From CAYMAT01 sp964388495 (GTDB lineage Bacteria > Patescibacteriota > Gracilibacteria > Peribacterales > Peribacteraceae), in assembly GCA_964388495.1 (NCBI GenBank), contig CAYMAT010000055.1:1-5881 (forward strand): 5,881 bases of DNA, given 5' to 3'. Shown piece after piece: positions 1-5,711 of this stretch (position 1 is its first letter; each line of letters starts with the position of its first letter). The position numbers and the translations under genes are program-made. The notes under the pieces were generated by a model, which saw nothing but the letters and a program-made list of their open reading frames with translations, had not been told where the DNA came from and made no database searches.

Positions 1-292
1 AGAGCAGCAGATCCAGATCTATCGTCCGCGGCCCAAAGCGCTGCGTCACGTGTTTCCCCAGCTGCGCCTCAATCTCTTTCAACTGCGTGTGGACCACGTC
101 CGGAGATTCATGGGTCCGGATCTCTGCCACTGCGTTAAAAAAATCCGGCTGGTTGGTGAGGTCCCGCGCAGCGGTCTTAAACACTGTGGAAAAACAGATT
201 CCCGGAAAACGGCTCAGGAGCAGATCCGCGGCCGCAGGAAGATTCTGAATAGGATCAATATTGCTGCCGAGTCCAATGTAGGCGACGGGCAT
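1..292 (-). CDS. folK: FolK, 6-hydroxymethyl-7,8-dihydropterin pyrophosphokinase (partial, C-terminus outside window)
   Basis: FolK transfers pyrophosphate from ATP to 6-hydroxymethyl-7,8-dihydropterin, giving the substrate of dihydropteroate synthase in cytoplasmic folate synthesis. I translated this frame by hand: 97 residues are visible before the window edge and no stop occurs. It opens with MPVAYIGLGSNIDP, the family's N-terminal strand and GSN loop. Residues 38-55 hold the KTAARDLTNQPDFFNAV segment (family pattern: substrate-loop Pro/Gln then F-N-A-V). Residues 85-96 read RFGPRTIDLDLL, the HPPK signature, with Asp92 and Asp94 as the expected magnesium ligands. The start ATG shares its A with the TGA of folB (TGATG), so translation is probably coupled, and there is no Shine-Dalgarno sequence before it. 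The usual family length is about 150-170 residues, so roughly the last 60 are missing only because of the window edge. Confidence 0.95.
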   Translation of the reverse strand, partial: MPVAYIGLGSNIDPIQNLPAAADLLLSRFPGICFSTVFKTAARDLTNQPDFFNAVAEIRTHESPDVVHTQLKEIEAQLGKHVTQRFGPRTIDLDLLL

Positions 293-633
293 CAGGGGCG
301 GGTGATACGGAGATGAACGGCTTTGGCGTCGGGGAAGGGGAATTTGGTTACCGTCACCTCCACGCTGCGTGGGTGAAAACGCTTCAAGACTGTTGCTGCC
401 ACGTCTTCGGCCAGTCGCTCAATCGTTTTCCGTTCCGCTTTTGCCAGTTCCCGTACGGCCTCACGCACGGCTGCGTAATCAATACCCTGCGTCACGTCAT
501 CTGCCTGTGCTACGGAAGCAGCGTCTACCGGAAAAGAGAGTGACACGGTCACTCTCTGCTCCTTGGCGCGTTCGGCCTCCGTGAGACCTATGCGGGTCTG
601 TAATTCCAGATCGGCGATGGTGATGGTACCCAT
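292..633 (-). CDS. folB: FolB, dihydroneopterin aldolase
   Basis: FolB cleaves 7,8-dihydroneopterin to 6-hydroxymethyl-7,8-dihydropterin and glycolaldehyde, the step directly before FolK. From the chosen ATG the protein has 113 residues, normal for this single-domain, ring-forming enzyme. Matches to the family are the N-terminal ITIADLELQTRIGLTEAER, with Glu21 and Gln26 in the spacing of the S. aureus catalytic Glu22 region; GIDYAAV with Tyr53 (S. aureus Tyr54); TIERLAE with pterin-binding Glu72; and VTKFPFP with Lys97 (catalytic Lys100). The open frame can be extended 10 codons upstream to a TTG at 663, but conserved family sequence begins right after the ATG at 633, so ATG is preferred. No Shine-Dalgarno site is visible. 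The gene lies 32 bases after secD and overlaps folK by one base, so it probably shares a transcript with secD. Confidence 0.95.
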   Translation of the reverse strand: MGTITIADLELQTRIGLTEAERAKEQRVTVSLSFPVDAASVAQADDVTQGIDYAAVREAVRELAKAERKTIERLAEDVAATVLKRFHPRSVEVTVTKFPFPDAKAVHLRITRP

Positions 634-665
634 ACGGCTCAATACTACGCCGTTACAGGTCAAAT

Positions 666-3098
666 TCAGAGAGCCTGAGGAGGCTGCTTTTTGCCTCCAA
701 ACAGCTCCGGCTTATCCGCAATGGGGGTTTCCGCAATGCGGTGCAGGATCCAGCGGGAAACGGTTACGGCCGTGAAGAGCGAGAGCAGAATACCCATGCT
801 GAGGGCGATGGCGAATCCACGGACGATGGAGGTGCCCACCACAAACAGAATGCCGCAGGTGATGAGCGTGGAGATGTTTCCGTCGCGGATGGCGGGCCAA
901 GCGTGGCGGAAGCTGCTGTCGATAGCGTTGCGAACGCCCCTGCCGCGGCGCAGTTCCTCCTTCATGCGTTCAAACACCAGAACGTTTGCGTCCACGGCCA
1001 TACCAATGCTCAGGATAATGCCGGCCATGCCCGCCAGTGTGAGGACGATGTAATCCGTGCCGATGAGGAACAGCGGCAGCTTGAGGACGGCCGTGAAGAG
1101 GACGGCGTACGTGATGAGACCCAAATCGGCCACGATGCCCAGCATGCGGTAGACGACGATCATGTAGACCATGAGGATCATAAGACCGATGAATGCGGCC
1201 GTGAGCGCGCTGTGCAGAGCGGCCTCACCCAGCGTGGCTTCCACCGTGTACTGTCCGGCCAGATAGATGGGGGCGGGGATCGCGCCCGTGTTGAGGTCCT
1301 GTGCCAGGGACTTGGCCTGGTCGATGTTGCTGCTGCCGGAAATGACGGCGATGCCGCCGGAAATCTCCTGCTGGACGCGGGGGGCAGAGACCATTTCCCC
1401 GCCTACGAAGATGGCGATCTGCTTTCCGACGTTTTTCCTGGTCAGCTCCTGGAACAACTTGCCTCCTTCCGCGTCAAAGATGATCTGCACCACCGGGAAA
1501 TTGGTGGTGGGATCCGTCACCACTCCCGCGGAACGGAAATGCTTGCCGTCCAGCTGCGTGTCTTTCCAGCCCGTGGGCTCCAGGGAGAAGAAGATCAGGC
1601 GCAGGCTGATGGCGGGTTCCGTGGAACGGACTTCGCCTTTCTGGAGCTTGGCGGCGAGTGTCTCACTCCGGGCGATGGCGCCGGAGCCGGTGATGACCAA
1701 TTCATCGAACGTGGCGACGTCCGGGGCCACCGTGGCGGCCTTGTCCAGGCGGATGATATGGAAACCGAACTGCGTCTCCACCACGGCGGAAATATCGCCC
1801 GGCTTCTTGAGTGCAAATGCCGCCGTTTCAAAGGCGGGAGCCATGATTCCGCGACCAAAGCTGCCCAGTTTGCCGCCATCCTTCTTGGAGGGTCCGTCGG
1901 ATTGCGTCTTGGCCAGAGCGGTGAAATCGCTGCCGGATTTCAGCTTGGCCAGCACCTCGTCTGCCTTGGTCTTGGCCTGTTCTTTGGTGCGGGTCACGGA
2001 CGGATCCGCGCCGGAAGCGCCGGCGTAGGAAATGAGAATGTGACTGGCTTCGATCTGCTCGCCCCCGCGGTCCATCTTGCTGAGGAAGAGAATGCGTCCA
2101 TCGGGTTCCGTGCTGACTTGCTTGAGGGTGCCGGGGGTGATGCTGCGGAGCGCGGCGGCAACGCGCGTATCCACGGCTGCGTCCAGGACCTGTTTTTCAT
2201 GGTGCTTGTACGACGTGGAGGCTTCGCTCTTTTGCAGATACTGGAACGCCTGTGCGGCATTCTGGATGACGCGGCCCGTTCCGGTAGGCGGGTTGAGGAC
2301 TTCCACGAGGAAGATGCCTGGAACCTGTTTGGTGCCCATGGAGCCATCGGCATTCTGTGTGGGATTTTCCACGGAACCGTCCAGCATCAGCACTTTGCTC
2401 GGTGCCTGGTTCCAGAGAGACTCCAATCCCTTGGGCAGCTGGTCGCGGAAGAAGGGAATGCTCGGCTTGTAGCTGACTCCCAACTGGTTGCTGAGGTTTT
2501 CCCCTTCTTTGAGCAGCGTGGATCCGCTCACCGTGATGTGGCGCAGCGTGCTTGTAGCCTGAGCGCGGACAGTGGCGCGGTATTCGTCCGTCGCTTCCGT
2601 CTGCTCTTCCTTGAATTCCAGCTGGATGGTCTTACCCACAACTTTGATGCACTCCTGCACGTCCACCACGCCGGGGCATTCCACCAGCAGGTGCTTCTCG
2701 TTCCCCACGTAGGACGGGGTGATGGTGGCCTCGCTGACCCCCAGGGCGTTGATGCGCTTTTCCAGAACGGTGCGTATGGCTTCCACCAGGTTGTTCTCCT
2801 GGTCCTGGATGCTCTTGAGCTGCGCGCGCGCCAGGTTCAGATCTTCCGTGGCGGCGCCGGACTTCTCCATTTGCGCGATGTCCGCTTTCACCTGGTTTTC
2901 CTGCTTGCGGATTTCGTCCTCGGAAATGCGGAAATCCAGCTGCGTGCCGCCGGCCATGTCCAGGCCAAGGTGCAGGGAGGGGTTCCTGAGGAATCCCGGA
3001 AGGAAGCCCTTGTACTTTGCGGGCAGGGCGATGAGGAAGCAGATCGCCACGATGCCCATGGTGACTGCCGGCCAAAGAGTGATGCGGTTGCGAGACAT
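666..3098 (-). CDS. secD: SecD, protein translocase subunit with an embedded parvulin-type peptidyl-prolyl isomerase domain
   Basis: SecD is an inner-membrane partner of SecYEG that uses the proton gradient to pull exported proteins across the membrane. Order of parts in the 810 residues: TM1 (about 9-27); the P1 start motif LGLDMAGGTQLDF (44-56); a charged, Gln/Glu-rich helical stretch (59-107); the conserved P1 part LEKRINALGVSEATI and ECPGV (112-144); a long insertion (about 166-495) containing a parvulin domain (about 348-453); the second P1 half with FVGGEMVSAPRV (564-575) and DLNTGAIPAP (601-610); then TM2-TM6 (about 628-785), including AVDANVLVFERMKEELRRGR (701-720) and VRGFAIALSMGILLSLFTA (759-777). 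This is a full SecD membrane domain. Most of the excess over E. coli SecD (about 615 residues) is the insertion. SecF is neither fused nor encoded next to it. The ATG at 3098 immediately precedes a charged N-terminus and TM1, and has a pyrimidine-rich leader instead of a Shine-Dalgarno site. A weak promoter candidate lies upstream. folB follows 32 bases after the stop. Confidence 0.95.
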   Translation of the reverse strand: MSRNRITLWPAVTMGIVAICFLIALPAKYKGFLPGFLRNPSLHLGLDMAGGTQLDFRISEDEIRKQENQVKADIAQMEKSGAATEDLNLARAQLKSIQDQENNLVEAIRTVLEKRINALGVSEATITPSYVGNEKHLLVECPGVVDVQECIKVVGKTIQLEFKEEQTEATDEYRATVRAQATSTLRHITVSGSTLLKEGENLSNQLGVSYKPSIPFFRDQLPKGLESLWNQAPSKVLMLDGSVENPTQNADGSMGTKQVPGIFLVEVLNPPTGTGRVIQNAAQAFQYLQKSEASTSYKHHEKQVLDAAVDTRVAAALRSITPGTLKQVSTEPDGRILFLSKMDRGGEQIEASHILISYAGASGADPSVTRTKEQAKTKADEVLAKLKSGSDFTALAKTQSDGPSKKDGGKLGSFGRGIMAPAFETAAFALKKPGDISAVVETQFGFHIIRLDKAATVAPDVATFDELVITGSGAIARSETLAAKLQKGEVRSTEPAISLRLIFFSLEPTGWKDTQLDGKHFRSAGVVTDPTTNFPVVQIIFDAEGGKLFQELTRKNVGKQIAIFVGGEMVSAPRVQQEISGGIAVISGSSNIDQAKSLAQDLNTGAIPAPIYLAGQYTVEATLGEAALHSALTAAFIGLMILMVYMIVVYRMLGIVADLGLITYAVLFTAVLKLPLFLIGTDYIVLTLAGMAGIILSIGMAVDANVLVFERMKEELRRGRGVRNAIDSSFRHAWPAIRDGNISTLITCGILFVVGTSIVRGFAIALSMGILLSLFTAVTVSRWILHRIAETPIADKPELFGGKKQPPQAL
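1740..2057 (-). other. Parvulin (PpiC/Rotamase-type) domain inside SecD
   Basis: Residues 348-453 of SecD match the parvulin fold used by PpiC, PrsA, SurA and PpiD, which isomerise prolyl bonds and act as chaperones for exported proteins. Visible landmarks are ASHILI with His353; a helix-rich EQAKTKADEVLAKLKSGSDF segment (373-392); a SDGPSKKDGGKLGSFGRG loop (400-417), equivalent to the active-site loop before the GGDLG motif; PAFETAAFALKKPGDIS (421-437); and FGFHIIRL with His447. Both fold-defining histidines are present. The catalytic Cys/Asp position falls at Asp401-Gly402, so an acidic residue may serve, as in several parvulins. Isomerase activity is inferred, not shown. SecD topology places the domain outside the inner membrane, where translocating chains emerge. 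Confidence 0.9.
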
Positions 3099-3134
3099 AG
3101 AAAAGAGAGGAACCCGATACTACAGGTCCCCGCG

Positions 3135-3162
3135 AGCATAGCAATCTTTACAGCCGAGACAA
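3135..3162 (-). promoter_or_regulatory. Possible sigma70-type promoter for secD
   Basis: In the 69-base gap before secD, the minus strand reads TTGTCT (3162-3157), a 16-base spacer, then TATGCT (3140-3135) preceded by TG plus one base, as in an extended -10 element. Each hexamer matches consensus at four of six positions. Transcription would start near 3128, leaving a leader of about 30 bases. secD could equally be read through from the lipoprotein gene, so this is a weak call based on pattern alone. Confidence 0.3.
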
Positions 3163-3167
3163 AGGCT

Positions 3168-3836
3168 TTAATTGGCGGTAAACCCCACGTGCAGGCCCAC
3201 GTTCACGTCATCGGCAAAAGCCTGGGCCAAATCCGGGGTGGGAATACCGTCAATGGTGATGCCGCCTTCGCCGGTATCGGACTTTTCCACCACTTTCTTG
3301 GAGATCAGCATCCCGCGCACAAAGACGCCGATGGTGGCGCCCTGGTTTTCCGCAAAGACCTTCTTGAGAATCGTCTGTCCCTGGGGGGTGAATTCCAATT
3401 GTACAAATCCCTGCTGCTGTGCGCCCAGGGTCTGGGAACCGGCCACCACCCAGTCAAAACTTTCCGTGGAAATGCCGAGTTCCTTAAAGTCGCCGAATTT
3501 CTCGCTCACGATGTCGCCCTTTCCCGCAGGCACTTGCTTGAGGATGGAGATGGAAAACGGCTGCTGGAGTCCTTTTTTGAGTGCAGACAATCCCGCGCTG
3601 TCCGATGCGGCCACCATCACCGTGGTGACGCCGTTTGTGGTTTCCGTCTTGCTGCTCACCAGCTTCTTCTCCTGTGCCAAAAGCCTCCGTTCCATGACCC
3701 GCACGGATGCTTTGGTCAATTCTTCCTGGCGTTCCGCGGCCACGTTCTTAAAGGAGAGCGTGAAGCGACCCGTGGCGCCTCCGCAGGAGACGAGCACGAG
3801 GGAAAGGCTGACAAGGGCGAGGGTGGTGCGGCGCAT
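3168..3836 (-). CDS. Lipoprotein resembling the SecD periplasmic (P1) region, without the translocase membrane domain
   Basis: This 222-residue protein starts with a lipoprotein signal: Arg2-Arg3, a hydrophobic stretch (6-16) and lipobox LVSC with Cys18 as the predicted lipid-modified residue. There are no further membrane segments, so it should be a membrane-anchored domain outside the cytoplasm. The mature part follows SecD P1 in order: a strand FTLSF (25-29, compare TQLDF in SecD); a helix VRVMERRL (45-52, compare RTVLEKRI); a strand VTTVMVAA; then QLEFTPQGQTILKKVF (146-161), IGVFVRGMLISKKVV (169-183) and LAQAFADDVNVG (203-214), which line up with SecD IIFDAEGGKLFQEL, IAIFVGGEMVSAPRV and LAQDLNTGAIP. 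It may assist or modulate the neighbouring SecD, but this is inferred from resemblance and position. It lies 69 bases before secD and 21 bases after the nucleotidyltransferase gene. No Shine-Dalgarno site precedes its ATG. Confidence 0.85.
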   Translation of the reverse strand: MRRTTLALVSLSLVLVSCGGATGRFTLSFKNVAAERQEELTKASVRVMERRLLAQEKKLVSSKTETTNGVTTVMVAASDSAGLSALKKGLQQPFSISILKQVPAGKGDIVSEKFGDFKELGISTESFDWVVAGSQTLGAQQQGFVQLEFTPQGQTILKKVFAENQGATIGVFVRGMLISKKVVEKSDTGEGGITIDGIPTPDLAQAFADDVNVGLHVGFTAN

Positions 3837-3844
3837 ATGCGCTG

Positions 3845-3872
3845 ATTCTAGCCCATCTCACCCCACGATCAA
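3845..3872 (-). promoter_or_regulatory. Possible promoter giving a near-leaderless lipoprotein mRNA
   Basis: The minus strand shows TTGATC (3872-3867), a 16-base spacer and TAGAAT (3850-3845; five of six matches to TATAAT). The -35 part lies inside the last codons of the nucleotidyltransferase gene. A start about seven bases after the -10 element would fall near 3838, only one or two bases before the lipoprotein ATG at 3836, giving a leaderless or almost leaderless message. This fits the absence of a Shine-Dalgarno site there. Confidence 0.35.
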
Positions 3873-4817
3873 TCGCGTTCCCTCGCGGAGCATCTTGTCC
3901 TTCAGGTCTATGCCCTGCAGAACGCTTCCGTCATCCACAATGCAGCGCGTGAGCGTGCAGTCACGGACTGTGACGTTGTCAAAGAGAATGCAATCGGTGA
4001 GCTCCGCGTTTTCCAGTATGCAGTTTTCCCCCACACACACGCTGCCGTGCATGCCGCCCCCCGTCACGCGGCTACTGCCGTCCACAATGCTCCGTCCGTC
4101 CACTAACGTCCGGTGCCCGTCCAGGTAGGAGGCAAAAGAACCAATGTCGATCCACGGCTGGGAAAAAACGAAACATTCCACGGCGATGTTTTTCCGCAGA
4201 TATTCCTCCATTATCCCTCCCAGGTTATCCGGGCTGCGGCGCGCAAAGTCGATCAATACCGGGAGCGTGGCGCGGGGGAGAATCACGCAGCCCGCACTGA
4301 CCAGCGTGGACTTGGGGTGTGCGGGCTTTTCCTCAAACGCCTGTACGGACCGCAGGCGGTCATTTCCGGGGGCCACTACCGTGCCAAAGGCCCGCGCGCG
4401 GTCCAGATCGCCAATATCGTGCGCAGCCAGGAGCGGTTTTCCGGAATACGCGGCGATGAAATCGGGGAGGGGGAAACCCAGATAGTTATCGCCCGTCAGG
4501 ACCAGGATGTCGTCATCAATCTTCTCCGCCGTGATCCACTGCGCCAGCGCCCCCAGCGCCCCCAGCTTGTGGTCGTCTTTGGCGGTCTGTTCTATCACCA
4601 GTGTCAGGCCCGGTCGGTTGAGTTCCTTCGCCCACTCCGCAAAGCTCTCGCCAAAAGCCGCGTTAGTACTGATCGTCACGGGTATGGCGGACGGTATGCC
4701 GTCCACAAGATGCGAGATGATGGGTTTGCCGGCCACGGGCAGAAGCGGTTTGGCGCGGCGTTCGGTCAGCGGCCACAAGCGTGTCGCAAATCCGCCGGCG
4801 AGGACAAAGGCTTTCAT
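3858..4817 (-). CDS. Sugar-1-phosphate nucleotidyltransferase with C-terminal left-handed beta-helix
   Basis: The enzyme should join a sugar-1-phosphate to an NTP, releasing pyrophosphate and yielding an activated sugar for surface glycans. The 319 residues begin MKAFVLAGGFATRLWPLTER, the nucleotide-binding signature, followed by AKPLLPVAGKP (22-32). Further landmarks are LTGDN (107-111) with Asp110 as expected metal ligand, FEEKPAHP (161-168), SAGCVILPR (174-182) and PWIDIGSFASYL (221-232), all in the order seen in RmlA-type and mannose-1-phosphate guanylyltransferase-type proteins. Residues about 243-305 form hexapeptide-like repeats of a left-handed beta-helix, as in the long RmlA-like forms. 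Sugar and base specificity cannot be read from sequence (dTDP-glucose, GDP-mannose and UDP-sugar are all possible). The frame extends 30 codons upstream to a GTG at 4907, but that segment overlaps the preceding gene and lies before the conserved first strand, so the ATG at 4817 is used. Confidence 0.9.
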   Translation of the reverse strand: MKAFVLAGGFATRLWPLTERRAKPLLPVAGKPIISHLVDGIPSAIPVTISTNAAFGESFAEWAKELNRPGLTLVIEQTAKDDHKLGALGALAQWITAEKIDDDILVLTGDNYLGFPLPDFIAAYSGKPLLAAHDIGDLDRARAFGTVVAPGNDRLRSVQAFEEKPAHPKSTLVSAGCVILPRATLPVLIDFARRSPDNLGGIMEEYLRKNIAVECFVFSQPWIDIGSFASYLDGHRTLVDGRSIVDGSSRVTGGGMHGSVCVGENCILENAELTDCILFDNVTVRDCTLTRCIVDDGSVLQGIDLKDKMLREGTRLIVG

Positions 4818-4819
4818 AA

Positions 4820-4859
4820 AAAGAAACCAAGGGAGCCGACGTGGCCAAAGAAACCGACG
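4820..4859. repeat. Short direct repeats upstream of the nucleotidyltransferase start
   Basis: The 64-base gap before the nucleotidyltransferase ATG holds two copies of AAAGAAACC (4820-4828 and 4847-4855, plus-strand reading), 27 bases apart. It also holds two copies of CCGACG (4836-4841 and 4854-4859). Read on the coding strand, the nearer copy gives a GGTTTCTTTTT pyrimidine tract touching the start codon. They could be a small duplication, a regulator site or a translation-enhancing tract; nothing here decides. Confidence 0.4.
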
Positions 4860-4881
4860 GAAGGGGAAGTTATTTTCATAT

Positions 4882-5685
4882 TTAACGGAAGAACCATTCC
4901 CAGGCACTGCTCTTGGGGCTCACCACCGTCACCGGTTTTCCTTCCAGGGACCCCACGGTCTCATCGCGTTCCACAATGCCAAACACGGAGGGCAGTACCA
5001 TGTACGTGATGCCCGCCTCACGGCAGGCGGAGAGCAGGTTGATGGACTGCTCCAGATCGCTGCACTGGAGCAGGTGCGTGATGTTCTTGTCCCGCAAAAC
5101 ATCACCCAGTTTGTTCAGTTTCCCAAGCACGGGGATGCCCCCGATAGTGGCGTCTTTCACTCCAGCCGCGTCCAAAATGCCCACGGGCCGGAAGGGGCTT
5201 TTGCGCTTTTCCAAAAGTTCGATCAGTCCGCGGGACTCGCGCGTCACCCCAACTACCAGCATGGGATAGGCGGGGGGATCGCGTCGCAGCATGTTGCGCT
5301 CTATCCGTTCAAATACCATGTGCCAGCACCAGATGAAGAGCGTACTGAGAACGGTACATACCACGATCAGCATGCGGCTGAAGATGGCCTGGAACAGAAA
5401 GAAGTACGTCAGCGACGTCAGCGCCCCTCCCACCACGCACGCGTAGACGATGTAGGAGAGATTGCGCGGGGTCCACTGTGCCCGGCTCAATCCAAAGGTG
5501 CGCGTGGTTGCAAGAACCAGGAGCCAGGGAACCGTGCTGAGTGCCGCTGCCAAAAGGAACCGGTCCAGCGGAAAGACGCTCGAAAGCACCCAGCCCACCT
5601 TCCAGAAATACGCTACGGCGTAGGCCCCCACAAAAAGGAGCGCGTCCGTGATCAGCCAGAGCGTGAGTAAAACCGTGCGTCGCAT
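4882..5685 (-). CDS. Orphan N-terminal half of a polyprenyl glycosylphosphotransferase (membrane helices plus Rossmann-like CoA_binding_3-type domain, no catalytic domain)
   Basis: The 267 residues have four predicted membrane helices (about 4-27, 40-60, 76-99, 103-122) and a charged linker RIERNMLRRDP (127-137). A Rossmann-like domain follows, with YPMLVVGVTRESRGLIELL (140-158), PVGILD (167-172) and IGGIPVLGKLNKLGDVL (181-197), ending GSLEGKPVTVVSP. This order is that of the N-terminal half of WbaP/WcaJ-like enzymes, which start glycan repeat units on undecaprenyl phosphate. In those, a fifth membrane helix and a sugar-transferase domain opening with a K-R-x-x-D-type motif follow. Here TAA (4884-4882) occurs right after WEWFFR, just before that point, and the next gene begins 64 bases later, leaving no room for the catalytic part. 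It cannot be a transferase alone; a regulatory or scaffolding role is inferred. Start: the ATG at 5685 precedes the first helix; a TTG at 5715 is in frame but overlaps the upstream stop. Confidence 0.8.
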   Translation of the reverse strand: MRRTVLLTLWLITDALLFVGAYAVAYFWKVGWVLSSVFPLDRFLLAAALSTVPWLLVLATTRTFGLSRAQWTPRNLSYIVYACVVGGALTSLTYFFLFQAIFSRMLIVVCTVLSTLFIWCWHMVFERIERNMLRRDPPAYPMLVVGVTRESRGLIELLEKRKSPFRPVGILDAAGVKDATIGGIPVLGKLNKLGDVLRDKNITHLLQCSDLEQSINLLSACREAGITYMVLPSVFGIVERDETVGSLEGKPVTVVSPKSSAWEWFFR

Positions 5686-5711
5686 GGAGGCAGTGTATCC
5701 CAATTTCCCCT

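Noticed and set aside
634..663. TTG start extending FolB by 10 residues
   Set aside because: The conserved FolB N-terminus begins immediately after the ATG at 633 and the extra residues match nothing in the family.
3150..3170. Possible terminator hairpin after the lipoprotein gene
   Set aside because: The AGCC/GGCT stem is only four pairs with an eight-base loop and has no T-run after it.
741..3845. A 1034-codon open frame on the plus strand
   Set aside because: It is the exact-register antisense of secD and the lipoprotein gene. Its His/Asp/Gly-rich translation shows no recognisable domain, while the minus strand encodes clear conserved families.
4818..4907. GTG start extending the nucleotidyltransferase by 30 residues
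   Set aside because: It would overlap the preceding gene, and the added Arg/Pro/Trp-rich segment lies before the conserved first strand MKAFVLAGG.
4113..5670. Long plus-strand open frames (4113-5009 and 4507-5670)
   Set aside because: They lie opposite the nucleotidyltransferase and the membrane protein, have no family motifs, and are explained by codon use of the minus-strand genes.
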